Source of the DNA: Urmitella timonensis
Lineage (GTDB): Bacteria; Actinomycetota; Actinomycetes; Actinomycetales; Actinomycetaceae
DNA: 64,000 nucleotides
Direction: 5' to 3'
NCBI GenBank assembly: GCA_900120415.1
Contig: FQLW01000006.1
Location: 744,001-808,000, forward strand
The notes under the pieces were generated by a model. The model ran no database searches and had not been told where the DNA came from. It worked only from the letters and a program-made list of their open reading frames with translations. How positions within the stretch are numbered: the stretch's first letter is position 1; every line of letters starts with the position of its first letter. The position numbers and the translations under genes are program-made. Shown piece after piece: positions 51,741 through 62,068 of this stretch.

Positions 51741-54446
51741 ATGGACGGCAAACAGGAAACTGGCAACAGAACAGAACCGAAAGTGCGTAAAGCCAAAATT
51801 AAAGAGGACGCGCAAGGCGACCCCCAGGTGGTACCTTCACCTGCCGATATTGCCCGGGTTTATAAAGAAAATCCACAAACTGAACCGGTAGCACAGGTAG
51901 ACCGGCAGGCGGCACAATCCAATTTTGAGACTGCCACGGCTGATGAGCTGATTTCTTCAAAGATTTCTCCCGAACAGTTTCCCGGGACCGATTATGAGGA
52001 CGCTGACTACGCCCTCCCCGATAAAAAATCCCCGTTTATAGGGGGGCAAAAGATCGATAAATCCGGTAAGCCTCCTGCCTCGGAAAATAACGCTGGCAAA
52101 CCAGCTAGCGAAAAGGAAGCCCAGACCGGGAAACCGGCAGCTGCCAGTAAGCCCGGTGATTCCCCAGTAAAAACCAAATCTAAGACACAAAAGCCTTCCG
52201 ATGCAGAAGCATTAGCGGCAGGTCACGCCCAAACCGATGGCCCTGAAGACCTTTCCCAAATCAGCCCCTCCACTTTGCGGGAGGCGCCCGGGATGGACAA
52301 ACTCGCGCAAGCCGGTCCCCTCGGTCAAGACAAACCCCTGCCCAAGGGACGGTTCGGGGACAGGGAACTATCTTGGATGCAGTTCAACCAGCGGGTATTA
52401 GAACAGGCAGAGGACGAGCGTCTACCTATTTTAGAGCGAGCCTGGTTTACTACGATTTTCTCTTCCAATCTTGACGAGTTCTATATGGTGCGCGTGGCGG
52501 GGCTCAAACGCCGCATTGCCGCCGGAATTGCCCGCACCGCCGCCTCCGGCCTTACCCCCCGGCAGGTGCTTGACCTGGTGACAGAGCGCGCCCAAGTATT
52601 GTGTGCTCGGCAAGCCGATTTTGTGCAAAACACTTTGCTTGGCGAACTGGAAAATGTGGGGATAAAACTGCGTCGCTGGGGTGAGCTTACCCCTGAGCAG
52701 CAGGATTTCTTACATGGGTATTTTCGTCGCCAGATTTTCCCGATTCTAACCCCGTTGGCGGTAGACCCTTCGCACCCTTTCCCCTATATTTCTGGTCTGT
52801 CAGTTAATTTGGCGGTGGTGCTGCGTAACCCGCTAACTGGAAAGCAACATTTTGCCCGGGTGAAAATTCCGGAAAGCCTGCCCCGCCTAATCTGCGTGGA
52901 ACAGGCAATTGACCAGGTAAGCCCAGAGGACGCCCTCGACACTAAAGGACAAGTCACTTTCGTTACCTTAGAGGATGTTATCGGCCCCCACCTAGATCAC
53001 CTCTTCCCCGGCATGGAAATCCTGGAACATCACGTGTTCCGCCTGACCCGCAACGAGGATTTGGAAGTTGAAGAGGATGACGCCGAGAATCTGCTAACCG
53101 CAATGGAACAAGAGCTGTTGCGGCGACGTTTTGGCCCGGCAGTGCGCCTTGAGGTAGCGAAGGGTATATCGCGACCGGTACTCGATTTCCTGGTTGCCAA
53201 ACTGGAAATTGGGATGGAGGACGTGTTTTCTCTCCCCGAACCGATTGACCTGCGCTGCCTGAATGAACTGCACGAACTGGATTTGCCGGAACTCAAGTAC
53301 AAGAAGTTCGTACCGGCCACGGCGGCAGGTCTTGCGGAAGTGGAATCTGCCAGCCCCACCGATATTTTCGCGATGATTCGCAGTCACGATGTGCTCTTAC
53401 ATCACCCCTATGATTCTTTCTCCACTTCGGTGCAGCATTTCGTAACCTACGCCGCCAGGGATCCAAAAGTGCGTTCCTTAAAGCAGACCCTCTACCGCAC
53501 GTCCTCGGATTCACCGATTGTGTCTGCCCTGATAGAGGCGGCACAAAACGGGAAACAGGTGTTGGCGATTGTAGAGATAAAAGCCCGTTTTGACGAGGAC
53601 GCCAACATTTCCTGGGCGCGTAAATTAGAGCGCGCCGGGGTACACGTGGTGTATGGCATGGTGGGCTTGAAGACCCACTGCAAACTGTCGATGGTGGTTC
53701 GCGAAGAAGCCGATGGTCTGCGCCGTTACTGCCATGTGGGCACTGGCAACTATCACCCCAAGACGGCTCGCGGATACGAGGATTTAGGGCTTTTAACCTG
53801 TGATAAAGAGGTCGCACAGGATTTAACTCGACTGTTTAATCAACTGTCTGGGTATGCACCGCGTACTTCTTTCCATCATTTGCTGGTAGCTCCCCGCTCT
53901 ATTCGTCCGGGAGTTATTGAACGGATTGAACGGGAAGTAGAAAACCATCGTAAAGGTCTGCCTGCCTATATCGGAATCAAGGTAAATTCCCTGGTAGACG
54001 AAGCGGTTACTGATGCGCTTTACCGTGCCAGCCAGGCGGGCGTACCGATAGATATTGTGGTGCGCGGGATTTGTACGATTCGCTCCGGGGTGCGCGGGCT
54101 ATCGGAAAATATCCGGGTACGTTCTATTTTGGGTCGCTTCCTGGAGCATTCGCGTATTTACGCTTTTGAAAATGGGGGGCAGCCGGAAGTTTGGATTGGG
54201 TCTGCTGACCTGATGCACCGCAACCTGGATCGCCGGGTAGAGGCTTTGATTAGAATCAAAGATCCCGATATGACCGCGGAACTTATGGATTTAGTTAAAC
54301 TTGAGGCTTCACCGCAGGTTTCGTCTTGGCATTTACGTAGGGATGGAACTTGGCGGCGACATATTGAAGCCAAGGATGGCTCGGCGCTGATGGATATTCA
54401 AGAGTATCTAATCAATAAAGCTAATTCGCGGATGAAAGGACGCTAG
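51741..54446 (+). CDS. ppk: Polyphosphate kinase 1 with long N-terminal extension
   Basis: 901 residues. The first roughly 200 are Lys/Pro/Ala/Glu-rich, low-complexity and probably disordered. The PPK1 core then starts at [55 protein letters not shown]. The catalytic region has [25 protein letters not shown], and [22 protein letters not shown] with His665, by family the phosphorylated His. The end carries [10 protein letters not shown]. It makes polyphosphate from ATP, reversibly. Core PPK1 is about 700 residues, so the extension is notable. The MutT1-like gene follows, as in mycobacteria. Confidence 0.95.
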   Translation: MDGKQETGNRTEPKVRKAKIKEDAQGDPQVVPSPADIARVYKENPQTEPVAQVDRQAAQSNFETATADELISSKISPEQFPGTDYEDADYALPDKKSPFIGGQKIDKSGKPPASENNAGKPASEKEAQTGKPAAASKPGDSPVKTKSKTQKPSDAEALAAGHAQTDGPEDLSQISPSTLREAPGMDKLAQAGPLGQDKPLPKGRFGDRELSWMQFNQRVLEQAEDERLPILERAWFTTIFSSNLDEFYMVRVAGLKRRIAAGIARTAASGLTPRQVLDLVTERAQVLCARQADFVQNTLLGELENVGIKLRRWGELTPEQQDFLHGYFRRQIFPILTPLAVDPSHPFPYISGLSVNLAVVLRNPLTGKQHFARVKIPESLPRLICVEQAIDQVSPEDALDTKGQVTFVTLEDVIGPHLDHLFPGMEILEHHVFRLTRNEDLEVEEDDAENLLTAMEQELLRRRFGPAVRLEVAKGISRPVLDFLVAKLEIGMEDVFSLPEPIDLRCLNELHELDLPELKYKKFVPATAAGLAEVESASPTDIFAMIRSHDVLLHHPYDSFSTSVQHFVTYAARDPKVRSLKQTLYRTSSDSPIVSALIEAAQNGKQVLAIVEIKARFDEDANISWARKLERAGVHVVYGMVGLKTHCKLSMVVREEADGLRRYCHVGTGNYHPKTARGYEDLGLLTCDKEVAQDLTRLFNQLSGYAPRTSFHHLLVAPRSIRPGVIERIEREVENHRKGLPAYIGIKVNSLVDEAVTDALYRASQAGVPIDIVVRGICTIRSGVRGLSENIRVRSILGRFLEHSRIYAFENGGQPEVWIGSADLMHRNLDRRVEALIRIKDPDMTAELMDLVKLEASPQVSSWHLRRDGTWRRHIEAKDGSALMDIQEYLINKANSRMKGR

Positions 54447-54567
54447 AGGCTAGGTGTTCACCTAACTTCTCACGTTAAACAGTTTTACCTCTGTAACCTG
54501 GGGTAATGACCTTATACGTAATTTGTTAGACAATGGGAACAGATTACGAGAAAGGCAAGTGGCTATA

Positions 54568-55596
54568 ATGACGGCTCGACCTAAGCCACCGCATATGCGG
54601 ATAGTACGCTCCGCGGGCGCATTAGTGTGGCGTCTGCGAGAGGGAGCCAGCCCAATTCCTGGCACTTCCATCCCCCGCGAGCGTCAAGATATAGAGGTTT
54701 TGATAGTGCATCGCCCTCGCTACGATGACTGGTCATGGCCAAAGGGTAAACGCGAACCTGGGGAAGCTATCCCGGCAACAGCGGTACGGGAAGTAGAAGA
54801 GGAAACCGGTGTCCCGATTCGCCTGGGAGCCCCGCTTACGATGCAGAGGTATCGTTTAGGCGCGGGAGTTACGAAGGAAGTTCACTATTGGGTAGGTTTT
54901 CCTGATGTGTCAGCGGAAACTTTGCGGGCACGCCCGCTAGCTCCTCTTGCATCTTCCAGCGAGATTGATAAGTGCGAGTGGGTGGGTTCGCGTAAAGCCA
55001 TGAAGCTGCTTACGCGGCGAGGCGATCGGCGCCTTTTAGAGGAACTTTTAACCCGCCTAGCTGATAAGACCCTACAAACCCGCACTTTAGCTATTTTGCG
55101 TCATGCAAAAGCCACTAAACGAGCCTGTTGGGAGGGTGGCGAAATGACCAGGCCTCTATCTAGGCGGGGCTCATCTCAAGTTTTGCGGTTAATCCCGGTA
55201 CTTTCGGCGCTGGGCATTAACCGGATTATTACTTCTCCTTGGCGGCGTTGCGTTGCCACGGTCGCTCCTTATGCCACTTTGTCGGGCATACCCTTAAAAA
55301 CTGAGGCTTCATTCACCGAGGATGCCTACCGTGATGACTGCGCAAATATGCGTTCAATGGTGCGAGAACTGCTTCACGAACAACCGCAACAACCGCAAAG
55401 CCCGGTGGCTTTGTGTGTTCACCGCCCCACTATTCCGGGGATTATTGGCGAGTTGGCTCCGCTGACCCCTAATCATTTAGGTAGATTGCTGCCCCAACGT
55501 GATCCCTATTTGAAATCTGCGCGAATGCTAATTGTTCATTTGGCAGACTATCCTCAGCCACGAGTGGTGAACCTGGAAGAGTTCAGCCTGGATTAG
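54568..55596 (+). CDS. MutT1-like NUDIX hydrolase / histidine phosphatase fusion
   Basis: 342 residues from ATG 54568; a TTG at 54523 is also in frame. The N-terminal NUDIX domain has the full box GKREPGEAIPATAVREVEEETGV. The C-terminal domain is a histidine phosphatase with LRHAKATKR and CVHRPTIPG. This two-domain build matches mycobacterial MutT1, which hydrolyses 8-oxo-dGTP/GTP and diadenosine polyphosphates. Its place next to ppk is conserved in actinobacteria. It acts in the cytoplasm in nucleotide-pool cleaning. Confidence 0.9.
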   Translation: MTARPKPPHMRIVRSAGALVWRLREGASPIPGTSIPRERQDIEVLIVHRPRYDDWSWPKGKREPGEAIPATAVREVEEETGVPIRLGAPLTMQRYRLGAGVTKEVHYWVGFPDVSAETLRARPLAPLASSSEIDKCEWVGSRKAMKLLTRRGDRRLLEELLTRLADKTLQTRTLAILRHAKATKRACWEGGEMTRPLSRRGSSQVLRLIPVLSALGINRIITSPWRRCVATVAPYATLSGIPLKTEASFTEDAYRDDCANMRSMVRELLHEQPQQPQSPVALCVHRPTIPGIIGELAPLTPNHLGRLLPQRDPYLKSARMLIVHLADYPQPRVVNLEEFSLD

Positions 55597-55648
55597 GCGA
55601 TTTAGCCATACTTACCAGCATTTTTTAGCAAGTAGTTAGACTGGAGAT

Positions 55649-56272
55649 ATGAGCGATTCCTTTAGCGTGCCCAGCCATGATTGCCCTTCTACTTCCGCTG
55701 TTATGCCGGGTGAGGCTGATGGTGAGAGTGCGTCCTCGCCGGTCGGTAACGGTGACCATTTAGTACCGGCTATTCTTCCTCGAGTGGGAATAGGTACTGA
55801 TGTGCATGCTTTTGCTGATTCTAGTGATGCCGATAATGCTGCACGTCCTTGTATGGTTGCGGGGCTTTCTTGGCCGGGCGAACCACCCCTTAAGGGTCAT
55901 TCGGATGCGGATGTAGCTGCTCATGCCCTTTGTGACGCTATTTTGTCGGCTGCCGGTCAAGGCGATTTGGGTACTCATTTTGGCACCAATCGCCCCGAGT
56001 GGCAGGGTGCTTCTGGTAAGCAGCTACTGGAAGCCACTATGGAGATTATTCACCAGGCAGGGTGGGAACTGGGTAACGCCGCAGTTCAGGTGATTGCAAA
56101 CCGCCCACGGATGGGGCAGCGTTATGACCAGGCTCGTGCGGTTTTAGAAGAGGCAGTGGGGGCTCCGGTGTCTGTTTCTGCTACTACCTCGGATTATCTG
56201 GGATTCACTGGGCGAGGCGAGGGCGCAGCGGCGGTTGCTACCGCTTTGGTTTACCCTTTGGGGCGTAACTAG
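55649..56272 (+). CDS. ispF: 2-C-methyl-D-erythritol 2,4-cyclodiphosphate synthase
   Basis: 207 residues. The IspF core begins near residue 46 ([11 protein letters not shown] with metal ligands Asp and His) and continues with [31 protein letters not shown] and [17 protein letters not shown]. It cyclises CDP-ME-2-phosphate in the MEP isoprenoid pathway. The usual length is about 160, so the first 45 residues are an extension. The GTG at 55784 could be the true start, but GGAGAT before ATG 55649 supports the longer form. IspD is not adjacent. Confidence 0.93.
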   Translation: MSDSFSVPSHDCPSTSAVMPGEADGESASSPVGNGDHLVPAILPRVGIGTDVHAFADSSDADNAARPCMVAGLSWPGEPPLKGHSDADVAAHALCDAILSAAGQGDLGTHFGTNRPEWQGASGKQLLEATMEIIHQAGWELGNAAVQVIANRPRMGQRYDQARAVLEEAVGAPVSVSATTSDYLGFTGRGEGAAAVATALVYPLGRN

Positions 56273-56608
56273 CCAAAAGTTCTAGGACGTAGATAGCTAA
56301 ATTTGGGTGAGGGTCAGCAGCTCAGTTACTAAGGATAGGTTTTAAGTAGCAATAATATCTTGTCCAGCAGCATTTAATGTGTATTACACCATACAATACA
56401 GGGCTTTAGTCCCAGATTAATTTATGATTTCTATTCAGACCTTAAACTCTATCTAAACCTTTATTTTTCTGGGATTTTACCCCATACCGTGAAAAAAGGA
56501 TTACACCGTCTCATATATCTAAAGTCCCGGGGTATATTGTGATTAGCTTGACATCAAGATATTATATTTGCAATCAGAACTGTCGGCACAAACCCCAATG
56601 GAGAGCAA
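56273..56608. promoter_or_regulatory. AT-rich spacer with a probable putP promoter
   Basis: 336 bp without a gene. A promoter-like pair TTGTGA (56537-56542) and TATTAT (56560-56565) with 17-bp spacing lies about 45 bp before the putP start. TTACACC occurs twice further upstream (near 56387 and 56501), possibly regulator half-sites. Confidence 0.45.
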
Positions 56609-58300
56609 ATGATAAACACATTCTCAACATTAGTGAGACCCACTGTTGGTGCAGCAGATTTTATTAGCAGTGGAAACACCAGCGGAATCGCCATTGCAAT
56701 GGTTATCTACTTCGTAGCCATGATTCTGATTGGCATCTACGGTTACACCCGCACCCAAACCATGGATGACTTCATGGTTGGCGGGCGCTCCCTACCGCCC
56801 CTAGTCGCCGCCCTCTCGGCGGGAGCCGCAGATATGTCCGGTTGGCTAATGATGGGATTACCCGGTGCTCTTTACCTTACCGGTCTGGTGGAATCCTGGA
56901 TAGCTATCGGGCTGCTGATTGGTTCTTGGTGCGCCTGGAAATGGGTAGCGCCGCGCTTACGCTCCTATTCACAAGTTGCCGGGGACTCAATTACCGTTCC
57001 CTCATTCATGTCAGCTCGCCTTAAAGACGACAAATACATTCTGCAACTGGTAGCCGGAGTTATTATTCTTTTCTTCTTCACCATCTACGTTGCTAGCGGC
57101 ATGGTTTCCGGCGGAGTGTTCTTTGAATCCATCTTCCATGTGAACTACCACGTAGGCATGGTAATCGTAGCCGGAGTAGTTATTCTTTACACCCTGGTGG
57201 GCGGATTCCTGGCGGTATCATGGACCGACATGGTACAGGGCATTATGATGCTAATCGCCCTACTCCTAGTGCCAATCTTCGGGGTGGTTGCCCTGGGTGG
57301 CTTCGGAGTAATGACCGATACTCTAAACGGCTTAGAAGGTCATATGTTCTCCATGATTGGTGACGGTGCAGCCGGAAAACTCTCGATTCTAAACGGGCTA
57401 GCCTGGGGGCTAGGCTATGTGGGAATGCCGCATGTAATCGTGCGCTACATGGCACTACGCTCCCCGAAAGAAGCAACTTCGGCTCGCCGCCTAGGCATCG
57501 GCTGGATGTTCCTGTGTGTACTGGGCGCAACCATGACCGCTCTAATCGGGCGCGCCCTCACCGAAAACGGTCTCGCCGGAATCAAAGACGCCCTAGATAA
57601 GGTAAAAATCAACCCCCAGGAAAGCATTTATCTGGTAATGGGAGAAAAACTCTTCCCCGCCATACTTGCCGGTTTTATGCTGGCCGCTATTTTAGCTGCC
57701 GTCATGTCCACCGTTTCTTCCCAGCTATTGGTGACCTCCTCGGCAGTAGTAGAAGACATTTACCGGGGCATTAAGAAACGCCGACTGCTGGGAGCCAAGG
57801 GTATCAACGCCGGACGGATGGTAGTGTTAGCGATTTCCGTAATCGCCGCTTTCTTCGCCTGGTTCCGTACCGACTCGATTCTAGGGCTAGTAGCTTTCGC
57901 CTGGGCAGGTTTTGGAGCGGCATTTGGACCGGTAATCATACTCAGCCTCTACTGGCGCAAATACACCTGGCAAGGAGCCGCAGCCGGAATGGCAGTCGGC
58001 GCAATTACCGTAGCTATCTGGGGTAACCTACCGGATAACGTACCGATGTTCTTCCAGGTCTACGAGATTCTGCCTGGATTCTTACTGAATCTGCTAGTTT
58101 CCTGGCTGATATCGCTAGCAACCTATAAACCGAATCAAGAAATAGACGAAGAATTCAATCTTGCGGTTAAACTTGCACACGCTAATCAAGATGAAATTAA
58201 CTCTGCCCTCGAAGGAAAAACTGTCACCCCCGTGACCACTATGCCATTCGCTGAGGTAGAGGGCGACGTGCAGATTAGAACAAAAAATACAACTAAATAA
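56609..58300 (+). CDS. putP: Sodium/proline symporter
   Basis: 563 residues of the SSS family with about thirteen membrane helices. Clear PutP segments are DDFMVGGRSLPPLVAALSAGAADMSGWLMMGLPGALYLTG, ESWIAIGLLIGSWCAWKWVAPRLR, and VSSQLLVTSSAVVEDIYRGI. The C-terminus extends about 60 residues beyond the last helix (typical PutP is about 500 residues). It imports proline with Na+. It lies 174 nt before putA, which degrades proline, so the two are a functional unit. Confidence 0.94.
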   Translation: MINTFSTLVRPTVGAADFISSGNTSGIAIAMVIYFVAMILIGIYGYTRTQTMDDFMVGGRSLPPLVAALSAGAADMSGWLMMGLPGALYLTGLVESWIAIGLLIGSWCAWKWVAPRLRSYSQVAGDSITVPSFMSARLKDDKYILQLVAGVIILFFFTIYVASGMVSGGVFFESIFHVNYHVGMVIVAGVVILYTLVGGFLAVSWTDMVQGIMMLIALLLVPIFGVVALGGFGVMTDTLNGLEGHMFSMIGDGAAGKLSILNGLAWGLGYVGMPHVIVRYMALRSPKEATSARRLGIGWMFLCVLGATMTALIGRALTENGLAGIKDALDKVKINPQESIYLVMGEKLFPAILAGFMLAAILAAVMSTVSSQLLVTSSAVVEDIYRGIKKRRLLGAKGINAGRMVVLAISVIAAFFAWFRTDSILGLVAFAWAGFGAAFGPVIILSLYWRKYTWQGAAAGMAVGAITVAIWGNLPDNVPMFFQVYEILPGFLLNLLVSWLISLATYKPNQEIDEEFNLAVKLAHANQDEINSALEGKTVTPVTTMPFAEVEGDVQIRTKNTTK

Positions 58301-58378
58301 AAAATAGGGACATAGGAAAGAAGTCCCTAAAATCGGGGTACACTTCCTCGCATCTAGTGTTACCTTGAACATATAAGT

Positions 58379-58419
58379 GCGTAGCGGGTCGAGCAACCAG
58401 CAAGCTCGAGCCGCTACGC
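58379..58419 (+). terminator. Hairpin between putP and putA
   Basis: GCGTAGCGG (58379-58387) pairs with CCGCTACGC (58411-58419), with an inner TCGAG/CTCGA pairing. A smaller hairpin, TAGGGAC/GTCCCTA, lies at 58305-58329. Neither has a T tract. They may end putP transcripts or control putA read-through. Confidence 0.5.
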
Positions 58420-58474
58420 CTTAGGTGCGATTGATACCTAGTAAAAACTCTTTCCTAAGAAAGGACTAAAACAA

Positions 58475-61400
58475 ATGTCAGAAAGCGTGGCTCCCCCCAA
58501 AGCTGGCGGGGAAACCGGCGACTGCCGTCACCTTGCAGATCTGGCGGTTGCTCGCGCCCAAAAATGGGTGCGGGAATCCGAGAAATACCCAGAAGATCGG
58601 GCAGCAAAACTCCTCTCCCAGGTACTTGAAGACCAGACTGGTTTGGACTTTACAGTTGCCTTTGTAGATGGGGTAATTCGCCCTGAAGATATTAAGGTTG
58701 CCGCCGAGGAGCTTAACCGCCTCGCGTCCTCTTCCATAGGGTTCTTACCCTGGTATCTGCGCCTACCCTTCAAGATAGGTGGGGCAATGGCACCGCTGCT
58801 ACCCAATCTGGTTATCCCCATTACTCGCAGCGTGTTCGCGAAACTGGTCGGGGATTTGGTGCTCGACGTTTCCGATGCCAAACTTGGTCCGGCAATCGAA
58901 CGGCTAAAACACGGTGGCGCCAGGCTGAATATGAACCTGCTAGGAGAGGCGATTCTCGGTGATGAAGAAGCTGAAAAACGGCTAACTGACACTATGGCGC
59001 TGTTAGAGCGCCCAGATGTAGATTACGTATCCCTAAAAGTATCGGCAGTTACCGGTCCGCACAACCCCTGGGCTTACGACCATGTGGTAAACAGAGCGGT
59101 AAACGCCCTCTTGCCGCTATATCGGCGCGCTAACTCCTATGACCAGAAGAAATTCATCAACCTGGACATGGAGGAATACAAAGACCTCCATATGACCATT
59201 GATGTATTCAAGAAGATTCTGGAAACCCCCGGGCTTGAAAAGCTAGAGGCTGGCATCGTCTTGCAGGCATATTTGCCTGACGCTCTGCCCGCTATGAAAC
59301 ACCTACAAAAGTGGGCAGCTCGGCGCGTAGCTAGCGGGGGCGGGCGGATTAAGGTTCGCGTTGTAAAGGGCGCAAACCTGTCGATGGAGACGGTAGAGTC
59401 ACGTGAACGTGGCTGGAAACTCACCACCCAAAAGAGCAAGCAAGATACCGACTCTAACTACATGAAAGTGCTCGACTATGCACTAACTAAAGAACACACC
59501 CGCAACATCAAAATCGGGGTAGCAGGAATGAACCTGTTCACCGTGGGTTTTGCCTATGAACTGGCTAAAGAACGCGGGGTATTGGACTCTGGCGGGGTAG
59601 AGTTCGAAATGCTTTCCGGAATGGCTTCCCCCCAATCCAAGGCAGTTGCCGAAGATACCGGTCACCTCCTGTTCTATGTGCCGGTAGTTAATCCGGAAGA
59701 ATACGATGTGGCAATCGCCTACCTGGTGCGGCGGCTAGAAGAAAACTCCTTGGAACAAAACTTCATGTCCGATATTTTCGATTTGGACGATGCTGACGTT
59801 TTACACAAGGAAGAACAGCGTTTCCGCCGCGCCCTAGATAGGGTGCACGAAGTGGAAGTCGGTCCAGTTCGCCACCAAGACAGGTGCAGCGAGAGTACCG
59901 AAGATATTAAATCTTTCGTACAAAAGGACGGGGAGTGGACTTTTGAAAACACCCCGGATTCTGACCCTTCGCTACCTGCAAATATCGAGTGGGCACGCCA
60001 AATTATTAAAGCTATCCCCGATTGTCAGATTGGGATTAAAGAGGTCGAGGAAGCCACCGTTTCCGACGCTAAGGTGCTCGATCAAATGCTGGCTGGGGCA
60101 GAGGCAGCCGCGAAAGTCTGGGCGGCGCGTCCCGCCAAGGAAAGGTCCGAGATTATTCACCGCGTGGGCATAGGGCTCAGCGAAAATCGTGCCCAGCTGA
60201 TGGAAATCGCGGCCGCTGAATGTGGTAAAGCCCTAGATGGCGGCGATATCGAGGTATCGGAGGCCGTGGACTTCTGCCATTACTACGCTCAGCAGTGCCT
60301 AGAGCTAGAACAGCAAGCAGGAGCCAAGTTCCAGCCGGCACGGGTAACGGTTTCTACCCCGCCCTGGAACTTCCCGATTGCTATTCCGACTGGTTCCACT
60401 GTTTCGGCGTTGGCAGCAGGTTCATCGGTAATCTTCAAACCGGCTAAAGAAGCTGCTCGTACCGGCGCGCTGCTTGCCAAGATAATGTGGGAAGCTGGGG
60501 TTCCGCGAGAGGTTCTGCACTTTGTCCAACTAGGTAACCGTGACCTCGGCAAGAATCTAATGGCTGATAAACGGGTAGATCGAGTTATTTTGACTGGTTC
60601 TATTGACACTGCCAAGATGTTCCGTTCCTGGGATAACAATATGGGTCTGCTGGCGGAAACCTCCGGCAAGAACGCAATTATTGTTACTCCCTCAGCGGAT
60701 TTGGATTTGGCGGTCAAAGATATTATTAACTCAGCGTTTAGCCACTGTGGGCAAAAATGCTCGGCTTCTTCGCTGGCTATTTTGGTCGGTTCAGTAGGTT
60801 ATTCCGAGCGGGTACATCGCCAGCTACTTGACGGCGTACGCTCGCTGGTGGTGGACTATCCCACCAATCCTGCCAGCCAGACCGGCTCCCTATGCACCCC
60901 GGCAACCGGAAAGCTGCTGCGCGGTCTAACCACTTTGGGACCGGGCGAGCATTGGGCGTTAAAACCCAAGCAGCTAGATGATTCCGGGAAACTGTGGACT
61001 CCGGGAATTCGCGCAGGGGTACAGCCGGGCAGCGAATACCACCTCACCGAGTATTTCGGCCCGATTCTGGGGATTATCCGCTGCGACACCCTGGAAGAAG
61101 CTATCGAGATTCAAAACGCCACCGATTACGGTTTGACCGCCGGGTTACATTCTTTAGATGCCGACGAAATCAACCTGTGGCTAGATCGCGTACAGGCCGG
61201 TAACGTCTACGTCAATCGCGGTATTACCGGCGCTATTGTTCGTCGCCAGCCCTTCGGAGGGTGGAAGAACTCCGCGATTGGGGCAGGTACGAAAGCTGGC
61301 GGCCCGTCCTATCTATATGGTTTGGGCGAGTGGGAAGCCGATGGGATTCCGGAAAACGAGGGCGTGGATCTACGTAACCGCGCCCTAGTAGAGGCCGCGA

Positions 61401-61969
61401 AAGTTGCGCGCTCTTTGGACTCCAATAAAGAGTTCGTGATGGCTTCGCTGCGCTCTTCACAGCAGGCTCTAGACAGCGAGTTCGCTATCGGACATGACCC
61501 TTCAGATTTACGGGTAGAGCGTAACGTGTTGCGTTACTGTGCGCTGCCGGTCTTGATTCGTCTATCCGAGGGCGAGGACGCTTCTCAAGTGTTAATGCTG
61601 GCAGCTGCGGGTCGCGCCGTTGGTTCTCAAGTCTCGGTGTCAATGTCGCAGGAACCAGATTCCGCGCTACTCCAGTACCTGCGAGTACAGCATATTGATT
61701 ACGAGGTCGAGTCTGACCAGTCTTTCCGTGACCGTTTGCCCGCTTGGGCTGCCGGTGCCGGTCTGGACGCACGGATTCGCCTGATTGGTGGAGATGTTAA
61801 AGCCGTAAATGAAGCGGTTAGTGGCAATGTGAATGTGGCGGTCTGGTCGCACCCGGTTACTGCTTGTGGACGCGTAGAAATGATTCCATTTGTACGTGAA
61901 CAGGCAGTAGCCTTCACTAATCACCGTTTCGGTAACCACACTCCCCTGTCAGAGCAGGTGAAAATCTAG
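58475..61969 (+). CDS. putA: Bifunctional proline dehydrogenase / delta-1-pyrroline-5-carboxylate dehydrogenase
   Basis: 1164 residues. The FAD-dependent proline dehydrogenase barrel covers about 60-490 (YVSLKVSAVTGPHNPWAYD, RIKVRVVKGANLSMETVES). The aldehyde dehydrogenase domain covers about 530-990 with the active-site Glu728 (LLAETSGKNA) and catalytic Cys762 (SHCGQKCSAS). A further C-terminal part of about 170 residues resembles the extra domain of long PutA proteins. There is no N-terminal ribbon-helix-helix DNA-binding domain, so it is not a self-repressor. It oxidises proline to glutamate at the membrane. Confidence 0.96.
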   Translation: MSESVAPPKAGGETGDCRHLADLAVARAQKWVRESEKYPEDRAAKLLSQVLEDQTGLDFTVAFVDGVIRPEDIKVAAEELNRLASSSIGFLPWYLRLPFKIGGAMAPLLPNLVIPITRSVFAKLVGDLVLDVSDAKLGPAIERLKHGGARLNMNLLGEAILGDEEAEKRLTDTMALLERPDVDYVSLKVSAVTGPHNPWAYDHVVNRAVNALLPLYRRANSYDQKKFINLDMEEYKDLHMTIDVFKKILETPGLEKLEAGIVLQAYLPDALPAMKHLQKWAARRVASGGGRIKVRVVKGANLSMETVESRERGWKLTTQKSKQDTDSNYMKVLDYALTKEHTRNIKIGVAGMNLFTVGFAYELAKERGVLDSGGVEFEMLSGMASPQSKAVAEDTGHLLFYVPVVNPEEYDVAIAYLVRRLEENSLEQNFMSDIFDLDDADVLHKEEQRFRRALDRVHEVEVGPVRHQDRCSESTEDIKSFVQKDGEWTFENTPDSDPSLPANIEWARQIIKAIPDCQIGIKEVEEATVSDAKVLDQMLAGAEAAAKVWAARPAKERSEIIHRVGIGLSENRAQLMEIAAAECGKALDGGDIEVSEAVDFCHYYAQQCLELEQQAGAKFQPARVTVSTPPWNFPIAIPTGSTVSALAAGSSVIFKPAKEAARTGALLAKIMWEAGVPREVLHFVQLGNRDLGKNLMADKRVDRVILTGSIDTAKMFRSWDNNMGLLAETSGKNAIIVTPSADLDLAVKDIINSAFSHCGQKCSASSLAILVGSVGYSERVHRQLLDGVRSLVVDYPTNPASQTGSLCTPATGKLLRGLTTLGPGEHWALKPKQLDDSGKLWTPGIRAGVQPGSEYHLTEYFGPILGIIRCDTLEEAIEIQNATDYGLTAGLHSLDADEINLWLDRVQAGNVYVNRGITGAIVRRQPFGGWKNSAIGAGTKAGGPSYLYGLGEWEADGIPENEGVDLRNRALVEAAKVARSLDSNKEFVMASLRSSQQALDSEFAIGHDPSDLRVERNVLRYCALPVLIRLSEGEDASQVLMLAAAGRAVGSQVSVSMSQEPDSALLQYLRVQHIDYEVESDQSFRDRLPAWAAGAGLDARIRLIGGDVKAVNEAVSGNVNVAVWSHPVTACGRVEMIPFVREQAVAFTNHRFGNHTPLSEQVKI

Positions 61970-62003
61970 CAGCTCACCAGGTCTATAACTAAATAAATGC
62001 TTT

Positions 62004-62035
62004 GTGGGGGTTGGGAAGTATTTCCCAACCCCCAC
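62004..62035 (+). terminator. Terminator hairpin downstream of putA
   Basis: A perfect 14-bp stem GTGGGGGTTGGGAA / TTCCCAACCCCCAC (62004-62017 and 62022-62035) with loop GTAT. No T tract follows. It seems to mark the end of the native chromosomal unit before the mobile-element region. Confidence 0.75.
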
Positions 62036-62068
62036 AGCGCATTCATAAAACACTTTCCAACAATCCGT

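Noticed and set aside
58421-58430. TTAGGTGCGA before putA as a third metal-regulator box
   Set aside because: Only one half-site matches, there is no palindrome, and the gene context is proline catabolism.
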